DNA of 64,000 nucleotides, taken from the NCBI RefSeq assembly GCF_042453785.1, contig NC_091668.1:627501-691500 (forward strand). Reading direction: 5' to 3'. Of the stretch, positions 46,368-58,650 are shown in pieces. The notes under the pieces were generated by a model that was not told the DNA's origin, ran no database searches, and saw nothing but the letters and a program-made list of their open reading frames with translations. Numbering within the stretch: position 1 is the first letter of the stretch; the number at the start of each line of letters is the position of its first letter. A program made the position numbers and the translations under genes. Source of the DNA: Malus domestica (Eukaryota; Streptophyta; Magnoliopsida; Rosales; Rosaceae).

Positions 46368-47067
46368 ATGGAAGATGTCTGGACAGACATCAGCCTATCG
46401 TATCTTTCTCATAACTCCTGCAACACGACCACCACCGCCGCTGACGACCCTGCTGCCGCTGCTTTTCAAGGCATCATTTTTCAAGATTTCTTGGCTTGTA
46501 CTAGTACTATTTCCTCCAACATCGACCCACCACAACCCGCTGCCGCTAGTACTGTTCTGAGCTTAAATTCCGGGACTCGATCTGATCTTGAACAGCATTT
46601 ACTTGAAACCACTAGGACTACGATCACTGATCCTCGTCCATTGAAGCCAAACCCAAAACTCAACCCACCGGAACTAGTGTTACTACTACTAGGCCTAATT
46701 GTTTGGATAATCACTCTTCAGTCTTCCCTTGCTACAAGAAAAGGGCTCTAGATGATCATGATCAAAATCACCATGATCATCACAACTCCACCAATGGCGG
46801 CCGGCATAAGCGCATGATCAAGAATCGAGAGTCCGCTGCTCGCTCCATAGCCCGAAAGCAGGAACCTTTCTGTCCATGTATTTCATTACCGATCATGTGC
46901 TCTTACATTTCTACTTCTGTTTTGTTTGTTTTGTGAATATGTAGCCTACTTTTGGTAATTGTATGCAGGCTTATACAAATGAGTAGGAACTTGAAATTGC
47001 ACATCTGCGGGAGGAGAATGCCAGGCTCAAGAGACAGCAAGCAAGGATGATGATCCTTTTAGCGTAG
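46368..47067 (+). pseudogene. FD: Broken homologue of the flowering bZIP factor FD
   Basis: The first part reads MEDVWTDISLSYLSHNS, FQGIIFQDFLA and STVLSLNSG, the known opening motifs of FD, the partner of FT in floral induction. The frame shifts near 46675-46690 at a TTACTACTACTA run; the continuation RPNCLDNHSSVFPCYKKRA, then RHKRMIKNRESAARSIARKQ, is in another frame. In the basic region the DNA-contacting Arg of N-x7-R is Ile (AARSI instead of AARSR). The expected donor after ARKQ reads GAACCT, not GT. The second exon (47-base-level match: AYTNE, stop, ELEIAHLREENARLKRQQ) has TAG in place of the leucine codon at 46984-46986. The C-terminal phospho-motif ending in TAPF, needed for 14-3-3/FT binding, was not seen. 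At least four independent defects make this a pseudogene. Confidence 0.85.
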
Positions 47068-50000
47068 AATATTGTCGCTTGTATAAAAATAAATAAATAG
47101 GCTGATTGGTTTTTCCTTGGTTGCAGTCCTACTTGGCATCCCCTACCCTTGTTCAGCAGCTGCTTCCAAAAAATGTTGGACTTTTAGATCGCCAGGTCCG
47201 TCCCACTCTATTTAAACCCATTGGGTTTCTTTGAACCCACCGATGTGGGACATTTAACAAAAAAGGCAAACCCTCTTCTGAACCTCAACAGCTCCCTCTT
47301 GATCAGTTGAGGCAGCCTCAAACTGCATGAAATAGCGACCCGCTCCCTCCTATATGTAAATATATGCTATGCCTTTCTTTTCTCTTCCATTCGCCTCCAC
47401 CTTAAACTTAACCTTATGCTTATAGGAAGAAATTAAACGTTTTGTTGAGAATGCAATTCCAATTCCAGAAAGTTAAGGACTTTGCATGTTGAGTTGGACT
47501 ATTCGTCATATTTAATTTTACAGTAAAACCCCAACTTCCTAGACGTTCCGTTAAGCTCAACTTCTCATATGTCAGTATTTTCTTTATCGCATTGTGTTTG
47601 TAGCATTATTCTTGTGCGATCGAGGGAGATGCGACCTATCAAATGGTAACATGGCTGCAACAATGCTGTAAAATGCTGTAAACTGTAACGTGGGAGCCCT
47701 AGAGATCTGTGTCGGCATAACGATGCATCAGGAGAGAACTTCATTTCCGTTGTCTGTCTTTCTTTGCGGATTTGTGTCTGCATTGCAAAGTATATCCTCG
47801 AACATGCTAGCTTTTAAGGAAGATCGCAAGCAGACGAGGAACTGTTGGAAAGTGAATGGGATAAACTTTTTGTCAGATGTAGGATCATCAAGGGTTGTGT
47901 TCTCTCGAGCTTTAATGAGTAGTTTAATCCGTTAATATATTTAGAGGGAAAGATCTTCAATCTTTCACTAGGGACCGTTGATATGTCTTCGTAAGAATTT
48001 AGGTCTACCACTTTGACTGGGTACTTAGGTTTTTTCACTGCTGACCTCTGGGATTTAAGGAAGCTAGATTAAAGGAAACTGACTTTGCTTTAATGGAATT
48101 CTTACTAAGATTTAAGGAAGCTAATTGCACTATTACGAGAAAACATAAGTTCAAGCGAAGAAGGTAAGTTGATGATGAATTGTGCGTACAAAAACGAAAG
48201 TCGTGTTTGTCTACGACCAACACAAAAAAAAACTTTTATTTCACTAAACTGTGACCTTTTAAGATAAAATCTTATACATAAATCAATTAAATTTGATATC
48301 ATCTTGATGTTGAAGTTGAACACTTTTATCCCTATTTTGCTGTACCTTTAGGCTTCGCCTTCTTAAGCACTTAAAAATATTTTCATTAGAAACATTTAAA
48401 TTGCTTCATGAAAAGCATCCTAACAAGCACCACTTCAAAAAACACTGTTATGATTCAGAAATACATTTTCATTTTTTATAGCAATAGGAGCCACAAAAAC
48501 TTTGGTTTTCCGAAAACGTTTTTAGTCGTTTCAAAACAAAAATCTCAAACATGCTTCTCTCTCTTTGTTCTTAAAAGTTTTTATTTTTATTTTTTATTAT
48601 TAGCTCGCACGAGGTAGTGGAATTCTTAATCGGAGGAGGGTACAAATTTTCAATTGAAAAACGAAGAAGAAAATATAAAGAAAAAGTAGCCAGTGGGAGT
48701 ACGTAGTGGAGCACTATTCTAGTATTTGTCATCGGTGAGCCTTGAGGCTGCAGTGCAGGGATGTAAATATAGCATAAAGTATAGTCCACAACCACTATAC
48801 ATGCATGCTTATCTCCCACGCACCATAAACGCACAAAGGAGCATTACCAAATGTGATATTAATTGTGTGTTTATTCATGCATGCGCAACAAATCAAACCC
48901 ACCTTTCCTAATTTTGTTTGTATTTTTAGAGAGAAAGATTTATATGTCCCTCTTTCGAGATCACTGCAATATTTTAGATCAATAATATAATGTAATGTGT
49001 AAGTCTCTTTTCACATGACATTATGTTATTATTTTTGGAATATCATCAAGACTTTGTTAAAGTTTTAGACACGGTCGAGTGTTCCACTACTACACTAATA
49101 TTTTCTCAACTTCACCACCTGCACAGTTCAACGACATGTGTTGAGTTGTATTACAAAAAGTAAGTGCAATTGATAGTGAAACCATATATTTAAAGGGGAT
49201 TTAACTTCATGAAGTTTGTGACGCGGGCATATACATCATCCCTCTTGATAGGGCTCTTAGCTAATGACTGAAAGACACATGGAAAATAGTTCATAGTAAA
49301 ATATGGATTTGGATCCTCTCCTGAGCTCAGCCTCTTGAGCCTCCTGAGCAAATCATACTGGCCGTTGAATTTTGATCTAACGGCTACAAACAGGGGGCCT
49401 TTCTAAAAGTTATAATCCCATGTGATTGCTCAGCTCAGCAAGCTGGGTTCAGAAGAGGATCCAAATCCGTAAAATATAGCACTCAAATCAGTTCAAAACG
49501 CACTTTTACATTTTTTGAATTACTTTAGCCTTAAAGTTACCCCCACCCCACAAAATATCATTACAAAAGAGTTAGTGTGTGTGAGTGAGTCACTGCACGG
49601 ATTCTAGGATTAAGCAAGTCCACTGATAAATATGATAAAAATATTCGACCAAAATATGATAAATATATGCCAGATTTCTTCAATCCTACTATGCAGGAAA
49701 TTATCCTTGCTCATATACATGGGATCGTTCAGTTGATCAGTTGTTGTTTGTTGTTTCACATAACTTGTTACCAAAATTTATGTTTAAATTGCTAATAACA
49801 GTCGAATGGTGTGCTCTCTAAACCATTTCAAATTACATATTTATTATAACGCTTGAAATAATACACTATATAATTTATATTTCCGGTGTCTAGAAAATTT
49901 CTTTGATTAGGGTTAGGGGTACTACCACCACCACTGTGTACCAGCCTCCACCACCCAGATATCCAATTACAGATGTACGATGTGTCAATTAATGGAAATC

Positions 50001-50195
50001 AGATTAGATAATCAAGCAAGATAAGAGCGCACTAATTTAATTAATATGGGTAGGTTTAGAGTCTAGGTTATAGAGATATATCCTACTGATCCCATATATG
50101 CAGCCCAAGTAAGATCTTTCTCTTCACCGCCTAAGTACGTAATCCTCCTGTCACCTTTTATCTTCTCTCTATGTGTTTGTGTGTGTGTGTGTGTG
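47068..50195. other. Intergenic between FD relic and subtilase
   Basis: No gene supported. 49060-49200 weakly resembles the LTR of the TRIM family seen at 1137-1329 (TCACCACCTGCACA, TATTTAAAG) and may be an old solo LTR. A MITE is at 49315-49468. The rest is AT-rich. Confidence 0.45.
49315..49468. mobile_element. MITE with GGATTTGGATCCTCT ends
   Basis: GGATTTGGATCCTCTCCTGA at the left and TCAGAAGAGGATCCAAATCC at the right are inverted, and AGCTCAGC/GCTGAGCT-like pairing continues inward. An exact 9 bp target-site duplication, GTAAAATAT, lies at 49306-49314 and 49469-49477. Confidence 0.82.
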
Positions 50196-50204
50196 TATAT
50201 ATAG
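50196..50204 (+). promoter_or_regulatory. TATA box of the subtilase gene
   Basis: TATATATAG directly after a (GT)n run, 52 bp before the start codon; a GA-rich leader follows. Confidence 0.6.
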
Positions 50205-50255
50205 CTAGGATAGCAGAGTGTGAAGTGCAAGAACAAGAGAGAGAGAGAGATCAAA

Positions 50256-53200
50256 ATGCGCATGAAAAACATCTTCGTTTTCATGTCGTCCGGTACTTTT
50301 CTCTTGCTCCTGATCATCATCTCGTTTCATGGACCAACTAAAGCAGCTGATGATCATCAGAATGCCGGGAGAGGGAGTCGGAGAGACCGCCTTTACATCG
50401 TGTATATGGGATCTGCAGCCGCCTCATCAACAACTAGTGATGATGATATTTCTTCCCTAAGGGATGATCATGCTCAGCTCCTCAGTTCTGTCGTAACAAG
50501 GTCGGTAATCGATTAATTCCAAGTATATGTATGAATATTGTATAATCAGGCTGTTCATTTATCCATGTACACGTAATACGTAACATGAACATGAAAATAT
50601 GACCCCCTACCTCTTTAGAATGGAACTAACATTATTAACTTGTGTGTCTGTTAATTAATTAGGTTAAGTTGGAACTAGTTAATTCACCCCCTTTCCTAAA
50701 CTTTCCTACTCTATTTTCGTTAAAATTTTGGTTTCATATGTTTATTGGAAGAAGAAATAGATTAAAGTTGGATAGTTAGTTGAGTTGATAAGGATCGTTC
50801 TTTTCGCTAACTAAGGTATAGGTTCAAGCGTTACTCCTGGCAATTCTTTTTTGTGGGCAATTTGTAAAATCCAAAAAAGGAACTTATATGCACTGCTCCT
50901 GGAGTGGAGTAGCCTGAATAGTAATTGGGTTATATTTTGTGGGTGCAGGAAACCAAATGCAGTGGTGCACACTTACAAGCATGGTTTTTCAGGATTTGCG
51001 GCTCGTCTCACGGACGAAGAGGCGCGATCCATTGCTTCAAAGCCTGGAGTTGTATCTGTTTTTCTAGATCCCATATTGAAACTCCACACTACTCATTCCT
51101 GGGATTTCCTCAAGTATCAAACTGCTTTAAAAATCGACTCAAATCTTAACTCTAACAACTATGATGCCGCGGACGGAGTTTCATTAGTTACCGCTGATGG
51201 ATCTGACACCATTATCGGTATTTTGGACACAGGTAACAAATCGAGATTGTCCTTTTGATAAAATTGGAACAATACAGAGAAAATTAGCACGTTTCAGACG
51301 CACATAAATTGACTATGGTTCATAAGTCTAATGGATTAATAACGAAATCATAAATTGAATCTAGGTATATGGCCGGAGTCGGAGAGTTTCAATGACCAAG
51401 ATATGGGTCCTATTCCGTCACGGTGGAAGGGTACGTGCATGAAATCAGATGATTTCAGTTCCTCCAACTGTAATAGGTAATTTATTAACTCATGATTTAA
51501 ATGTGTTACGAACATTGATATATTTTCGTGAAATTATAGGTACTAAACAATTTTAATTTGTTATTTTATGATGAACGATCAGGAAGTTGATAGGAGCAAG
51601 GTTTTATAGCACTCCTGAATCTGATGGCACAATAGAGATTGATTCCCCAAGGGATACAGTGGGACACGGCAGCCATGTGGCCGGAACAGCAGCAGGGACC
51701 CCTGTATCAGATGCGTCCTACTACGGCGTAGCAGCTGGGACTGCCATAGGAGGCTCCCCGGGTTCAAGGATCGCCATGTACAAGGTATGCTCGGAAGGAG
51801 GTTGTCGTGGCTCCGACATTTTAGCTGCCTTTGACGACGCGATTGCGGACGGGGTGGACGTTCTATCCCTCTCGCTTGGTTCAGCCAGTGGGTTTCAGCC
51901 GGAGTTGAGCAACGACCCCATTGCGATCGGAGCGTTCCATGCGGTGGAGCAGGGGATTACCGTGGTCTGCTCCGCCGGGAATGATGGCCCTGACCCTGGA
52001 ACCGTTGTGAACGCCGCACCCTGGATTTTGACAGTTGGCGCCACCACCATTGACCGAGATTTCGAGTCTGATGTGGTGTTGGGAGGCGGCACGGTGGTCA
52101 AGGGGAGAGCCATAAATTTTTCAAAACTCGAAAAATCGCCTGTGTACCCGTTGATATATGCTCTGTCTGCCCGCAAAGCTGATGGTAATGAACATAGTGC
52201 AAGGTAGGAACGCGATTTCCAGCTGCGTCTCTAAAATATCGTCTGATTGAATATCTGTATTTCTCCGATCACGTAGCTTCACGTACATTTTTCAGATACT
52301 GCGAAGAAGATTCCATGGAAGCAGAAAAGATCAAGGGGAAGATTGTGCTGTGTGACTCCGGTGATTATTGGAGGAGCAGCCAGATTGACGCGGTGACGAG
52401 TCTTGGCGGAGTAGGTGTCATTTTTCAAGTAGAAAATCCGGGGGTAGTCGCGAGTACATACGGAGAATTTCCGGCAACCGTCCTCAGTTTTAAGGACGGT
52501 CAAGAAATCCTATCCTATATCAACTCAACCAGGTAACCCTAACTCTAAAACCAAGCCAAATTTAGCTTCATCAATTGGACATTCCTCTCAAAATTAATCG
52601 ATTACTTACGTGTCAAGAAACCCAGTTACAACCGTCCAACCAACAGTGACGGTGACGAAGTATAAACCAGCGCCCACCGTCGTATATTTTTCAGCCAGAG
52701 GCCCTGCATCCGGTACAAGGAACATTCTCAAGGCAAGCAAGCTGGCTTCTCCTCTCCGATTCCTAATTTCCCAAGAGAGTACCCATTTTCCTAATGTAGC
52801 TTGTTTGCAGCCTGATATTGCAGCACCTGGTGTGAACATTCTTGCACCATGGATCGGCAATGATTCGTCTGTTGCTCTCGAAGGAAAGGATCCCCCGCTG
52901 TACAACGTCCTCTCGGGGACTTCCATGTCATGTCCCCATGTTTCCGGGATAGCCGCCACAGTCAAAGCTCAAAACCCCGCCTGGAGTCCCTCTGCGATCA
53001 GATCAGCGATCATCACCACAGGTCGAGATTCTTGTTTCATTGCACATTTTATACTTCCGAGCTGAAGTTTAAATGCAACTTTCTTTCTCTGCAGCATCTC
53101 AAACAGACAATCTGGGAGCCCCAATTAGTACAGATAAAAATTCTACAGCCACACCATATGACTACGGCGCAGGAGAAGTGACAACAACAGGACCGTTACA

Positions 53201-53654
53201 ACCAGGGCTGGTTTATGAAACTGGCACCGTCGACTACTTGAACTACCTCTGCTACTACGGCTACAACGTATCACAAATTAAAACCATCTCAAAAACTGCT
53301 CCCAAAGAATTTGCTTGCCCCAAGGATTCCAATGCTGACTACATATCAAATATCAACTACCCTTCAATAGCAATTTCCAACTTTAACGGAAAAGCGAGCA
53401 AGAACGTGACCAGGACGGTTACAAATGTAGCAGGGGATGGAGAAATCATTTTCACCGCTACCGTCGATGCACCCAGCGGTCTAACTGTGAAAGTGATTCC
53501 TGATAAACTGCACTTTTCGAAGAACAACCAGAAGCTGAATTACCAAGTGGTGTTCTCTCCCACAACTTCCTCTCCCAAGGAAGATATGTTTGGGTCTGTT
53601 ACATGGACAAACGCAAAGTATAAAGTCCGAAGTCCATTTGTCGTAGATGTATGA
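50256..53654 (+). CDS. SBT5.2: Subtilisin-like serine protease, CO2-response secreted protease type
   Basis: Eight exons: 50256-50500, 50949-51232, 51365-51476, 51583-52203, 52296-52532, 52618-52732, 52811-53021 and 53095-53654. They give 794 residues. Order of parts: signal peptide (1-30), I9 propeptide ([23 protein letters not shown]), peptidase S8 starting near TTHSWDF (129), a PA insert (about 395-495) and a C-terminal fibronectin-III-like domain. The catalytic residues are D175 (ILDTG), H242 (GHGSH), N347 (SAGND) and S576 (GTSMS). All four are present, so it should be active in the apoplast. Sequence follows Arabidopsis SBT5.2/CRSP closely ([20 protein letters not shown]), an enzyme that cleaves EPF2-type stomatal peptides. 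Intron 6 (52733-52810) uses a GC donor. Start chosen at the first Met of the signal peptide. An upstream in-frame ATG at 50220 is possible. Confidence 0.95.
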
Positions 53655-54311
53655 AAACTGACAGGAAGTACTTCAATAAGTCAAGTTGTAACTATCATAG
53701 CGATGTGTTGCCTCTGCAATAAACAACATCTGAGCAAATATAAAACCCCGCCCTGCTAATCAAATGCAATCTTCAACACCACAAGAAATCAAGAAATTGG
53801 CATGTCATGAAATGACTCCAAATGCTGATCACATAAATAAAACCCACGAATATCTGTTAAACCAACGGATTTTAATGAAAACATAAGCTGACCTCTATAG
53901 TCAATCTGGAAGCCCCTGCCTTACAACAGAAGCCAATCTTTATATCACTCATTCATCTTCCCTAATCATCATAACCTACTCACTAGGAAATTCATTCTGC
54001 CTAAACAATCAATCAACTCAGAAGACAAGAATGGAAAAAGAGTAAGCACCATGTTTTTAATATATTAACATAACAAAAGAGAACCACATAACATCATAGA
54101 TTGCAAGTATAGAAGAGCTAGAAGTGCGGTGGAAGAAAATAACAGTCGTCTGCATACAAATAAAGTACTTCACTAAGTCACAAAACGTTTCAGACAACAG
54201 ATAGAAACTAAGTCACGAAACGTTTCAGATAACAGATACAAACAGCATTCCACAACCACAGCTTGTAAAGAGCAACAAACCATAAAACAGGTTCCTTCAT
54301 CCCCAGGCCCT
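53655..54311. other. Convergent 3' flanks of subtilase and SKP1
   Basis: Contains both 3' UTRs. A 36 bp unit (CTAAGTCACRAAACGTTTCA plus about 16 bases) is duplicated at about 54173-54243 in the SKP1 3' side. No gene. Confidence 0.55.
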
Positions 54312-55253
54312 TCACTCGAAGGCCCATTGGTTCTCCCTGCGGACCTCCTCCTCTTCCTCGGGCGTAAAGTCGTTCTTAATGTTGAACGTCTTGCGAATCT
54401 CCTCGGGTGTTTTTCCCTTGATCATGTCCGCCACCGTTTGGCAAGTCAGGTCCAGCAAGCTCTTTATGTTCAAATAATTCGCAGCCTATACAAACACAAC
54501 TCAATAACATGTTTTCCCAAGTAGTTTAATTACCAACAGGCATAGAGAAATACATATTAGTACAAAGAAACATTGGGCGCGTTTGAAAGCACTTCTACTC
54601 ATATGATCTTTTGCCAGAGACAAGTCAAAATTATTCTAAATCCAAGCGCTTCAGAAGCACTTGGGAGAAAGCACTTCCTATCACCCAGAAGCACTTATAA
54701 ATTTTTTTCTGCCAAACAGGCCCGTTGTAATCTAGTGGTCATCAAGTAATTACTGATTAGTAAACGTACAAGCACAAATCATAATTGAAAAAAAATTAAC
54801 TAATTAGACAAACAAACCCATGAGTTTAATTCCCCTAAAAATTTCGAAAAACGTCAAGACTCAGAAATCAGATAATTAGAAACCCTAAGGTAATTAAGCA
54901 GTAAATTAATCGAATTGCAAGAGCAGAATCGAAAACGGAGGAAAACAGAAACAGACCAGGATGAGATCGAAGAGCGTGGCCTGGTCGACCTTGACGAATT
55001 CGGCGTCCCAAGCCTTGAGGTCTTCATCGACGGAGGCGCGTTCTTCGGGCTTAGCGGCCTCGACATGCTTCCGGCAGTACTCGATGACCTTCGCCAAGAT
55101 CTTGCTGGTGACGTTGGGCAGCGGGATCCCGTTGTCGGCACAATCGTCCTCCACCATGTGCTTTATCGTCTGAGACATCAAAGCCACCGCCTCGTCCACC
55201 TCGAACGTCTCGCCGTCCGAGCTCTTCAGAGTTATCTTCCTCTCTGACGACAT
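54312..55253 (-). CDS. SKP1: SKP1-like subunit of SCF ubiquitin ligases
   Basis: Two exons on the minus strand, 55253-54957 and 54485-54312, encode 156 residues, the usual size. Residues 5-65 form the BTB/POZ fold that binds Cullin 1 ([40 protein letters not shown]). The C-terminus is the F-box-binding part ([35 protein letters not shown], ending RRENQWAFE). The single intron sits after LFDLIL, the conserved position in SKP1/ASK genes. It works as adaptor between Cullin 1 and F-box proteins in nucleus and cytosol. A MITE-like insert lies in the intron (54574-54725). Adjacent to SBT and, beyond one gene, GDSL, as in Arabidopsis. Confidence 0.96.
54574..54725. mobile_element. hAT-like MITE in the SKP1 intron
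   Basis: Ends GGGCGCGTTTG and CAAACAGGCCC are inverted with two mismatches, and copies of AGCACTT/AAGTGCT lie inside (GAAAGCACTTC, CAGAAGCACTTATAAA). A related fragment is at about 58246-58380 in intron 1 of the gene of unknown function. Confidence 0.5.
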
Positions 55254-56508
55254 GGTTTCGTTGCTGCCTTAACCCTAGAAACCCAGAGAAGAGAGAGATA
55301 GATGATATCGGGTGAGAAGAAGAAACAAAACAAAGTAATATTATAAGAAGCCCGACGACTAACTTCTCACTCCGTTAATATTTTAATAATTTTCAGAAAA
55401 TTAAAAAAAAATCAAAGAAAGATTTTATTTAAATTTTTTTTAAAGGAAAGAATTAGAGTCAAATATGTTTTTTTTTTTTTTAATAGCGATAGTGTTAGTG
55501 ATAATTATTTGTTACAGAAAATTGGTGAAAATTGGATTCACGTCGAGGTGTGTAGGTATAATTATCTTCCACGTGCAGTAAAAAGCCATATAAATTTTGA
55601 TGGCAATGCCATAAAATTTCATGATCAGAATAGTTTTAGCATCCAAATGATAGTAACGAAGTCCGAAATTGAAGTAATTCTACTTATCATTTCACGTAAA
55701 TAAACATGTCATTTTAGCTTTATAACTCACGACATGCATGTGACGTTATTTTGAAACATGACGTGCAACATAATTATTGTCATGTGAGTTTTTAGCTCAA
55801 ATCCAACGTTTAATTTGGGTTCAACAAATCAAATGTTTGGATGGTAAAATGTCAGCAAAACCGAGTCCAATGTCACAGAGGCCAAAACTCAGGATAGTCA
55901 ACAAGTTTGCTGCTTTTCAAGTAAATTCATAGGGTCAAAGATCTACGTCTCATGAAATGTTGACATGATCAACGGCCCCAAGTAGACCTGCTATTTTGGA
56001 CTCGACCCGTTAACCAGACTCAATCCGTTAATATTAGTATTTGGATGGATGCTTAACAGGTTGGGTCACTAACGGATAAACTCGTTAACAACCTGTTAAA
56101 TAACGGGTCACTTTGGGTCAACCCATTATACCCATTAATTGAGAATGTTTTAGTAATTTCAGTCAAGTCTTAACAACAAAAAATATACTATATACAAAAA
56201 CAAAAATAATAATAATAATAATAATTGTTAACGGGTGTTAATGGGTGAAACGGATGACCCGTTAACTTAACGGATCGGGTTCGGATGACCCGTTTACAGG
56301 TCTAGCCCCAAGTGCTTCATCTATAGAGCCACTTCGATTAGTCAATGAAACATCATATGCAGGTGTTCTCTAAAACATAATTTCCCTCTTCCACATAAAT
56401 AATAACTATGATCGAGACTAACGACATAGGATCGGTGTCTGGCATACAGATTTGCACGTCTTCAACCGCGAGCTAAACAAAGGACCTGCAGCTTGATCGT
56501 TTTCTCAA
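55254..56508. other. SKP1 promoter side and intergenic sequence
   Basis: 55254-55340 is the SKP1 leader/promoter (GA-rich). The rest is AT-rich, with a clear hAT MITE at 55983-56304. No gene. Confidence 0.55.
55983..56304. mobile_element. hAT-type MITE with 8 bp target-site duplication
   Basis: TAGACCTG at the left and CAGGTCTA at the right are perfect inverted ends. Inside, GACCCGTTAAC and GTTAACGGGT pieces recur in both orientations as subterminal repeats. An exact 8 bp duplication, GCCCCAAG, lies at 55975-55982 and 56305-56312. Confidence 0.85.
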
Positions 56509-58650
56509 TCAAAGAGACCAGTTTGACCGCAGCATAAAGGCGGTCATTTTCGCATTCCCATCCCTTATATATGCAACCCCTGGCTTTACACTGAACCTCT
56601 TACCCAAGTTAAACTTGAAGTACGATTCAGCCTGAAAACGGTCCCATAAGTTTGGACCTGCAAGTATCCCATTTAAACCTATTCCCCATCCAACTGAATC
56701 TTCCGAATCATCAGCAACGGTCACAGCCCATTCTAAATGCTTGGGATTCGACTGCTTCATCTCAATCCAACCCCCAAGCTTTGTGAACTCATCAATTTCT
56801 GATTCCAACATCAGAGCAACAGATCCAGTTGACCCAGAGTTTGTTCCTAGGGGTGGAGCAAAGGCTTCAACCATTGTCTCGGGGGAGGTGTGCTGTGTCA
56901 AACTGCCCTCAACTGTTGTCTCAGGGGGCTTGCGACGCACCAAACTGCTTAAAGGAATCGTAAGAACTCCAATTCTATGCTCCCCACGTTCACTAGATAA
57001 CTTAGGTATTTGGTGCAGACCTAGAAGCGAGAGCTTTGTTCCTCCGGGAAGTTGATAGACAATTTGCCCAAAAGTGCTCAAGCAGCGCCCAACTCTACCT
57101 GAACCTGCTTGTGTTGCCAGTCCGGAAACAAACTGAGCCAATGAAGCAACAACATTTGATTTTTTCACCATTAAACCAATTGCACTGCCATTGTGTTGAT
57201 TTAGAAGAGGTGGCCCAAATGATGAAAGATCAGTAAGGCCCTTCCCCTGCCATGAGAAAATAAAATTATCTCCAATTTACTAAAAACCATAACAAGACTG
57301 ATACAACACAATATGCAAAATTTATAGGCATGATTGCCACAAAATAAACACTCTTACGAGTCTTACCAACAAACTTAAGGAACCGAAAAAAATTCACCGA
57401 CTAGGATAAACACCGAGAAAGTAAAATGCAAATTATTTACAGCGTTAAATGTTCTTCAAGCAAACAGATACAATCATTAGGTAGTTATTATCTTGTGAGA
57501 CATGACATTAATATTATCAAATAAGCACCTGAAAAACAGTCCAACTTGCACTCATGCATACATATCTTATCAGAAAGAAAAGGAAAAGGAATACAGGAAA
57601 CAATCTAGGCAACCATTGACATCAATGCGAGCATGTAATACCTGGTGAGATGGACTAGTAAGAACCGCAACATCCCTGCACCGAGCTCCCACTGGGATTG
57701 CAATCGCAGATAACCAGTTGCTAACATTTGCCGTATAGGAAACTTTTGCTAGAGAAAGTGGGCATTCTGAAAGATTAGAAAGACTACTCTTGTGCTTTTG
57801 ACCGGCCACAAATTCTGCAACAAGCGTATCATTCTCCCGAACAGTAGTTTCAAAAGCAAACTTTGAATCGACCCCAGTTCTCATTCCGGCTCGAGTAAGA
57901 GCATCAGAGCTGTGATCAGCCTCATCCTCACTATTAAGCACGAATAAGAAAGCCCCCAAGAGATCAACCTCTCCCCTTACAAGGGTGCTGGCTTCTTGGA
58001 ATGGACTTCCCCTGGATGTTCCATACAAGGAAACCATTCTCTCAACCTTATCTTGTCTATCCCTCAGTCTCATCAAATCCGAAAACGCTTCTCGTTGCAA
58101 CCGCTTCAATATTTCAATCTGAAAATCCCATATCATATAAGTGTTCAAAAGCTTATTGCTTTATTACTCATCTATATAATCTGAATAAAAACTTGTTTCG
58201 GAATGCTTGTGAAATTGCCGAAAGTGCTTTCATATAACCAAAAGAGCTTTTAGCGGTGTTTGGCAGGCAGAAAAAACTTAAACGGCGTCTGGGTTATAGA
58301 AGCACTTAGACGTGCATTCTGGAGAAGCACATTGAATTTTGAATTTCCTCCAATAAAAGCACTTCTAGCAGAACATTTCTCACTCATGGATGCTCTAGTA
58401 TTTCAAATCAAATTACCATCAGCTTAGCTTAAGGTTGGTTATTAACTAATTAAACCTGATTAAGCAGAAACCAAAACGAATTAAGACGTGAAAATACATG
58501 TGACAAAAAGAAATAAAAGAGAAATTTTGGAGCTACCGGATGTCGACGAGCTGAAGGCCGAGGGCGTCCATGAACGAGGCTGTCGAACATCTCCTGGGTC
58601 GATTTCGTGAAACCTCGTATCTTGTCTGCAACAAAATCTACGGTTTCCAT
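56509..58650 (-). CDS. Conserved plant protein of unknown function, 442 residues
   Basis: Three exons on the minus strand, 58650-58537, 58118-57642 and 57246-56509, all phase 0 at the junctions. Protein starts METVDFVADKIRGFTKSTQE. Then come a helical segment rich in Arg/Glu (IEILKRLQREAFSDLMRLRD), a middle part with SLSNLSECPLSLAKVSYTAN and a C-terminal half rich in short alternating hydrophobic stretches (GLMVKKSNVVASLAQFVSGL, WGIGLNGILAGP, FKFNLGKRFSVKPGVAYIRD, MTAFMLRSNWSL). The end looks like amphipathic beta-strands of a barrel or lipid-binding fold, but that is only an impression. No signal peptide or catalytic motif is recognised. I believe homologues exist in other plants, but I do not know the function. 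Lies between SKP1 and GDSL. Confidence 0.8.

Noticed and set aside
47160-47340. Possible LTR with GATGTGGGAC motif
   Set aside because: No partner LTR, primer-binding site or flanking duplication could be found.
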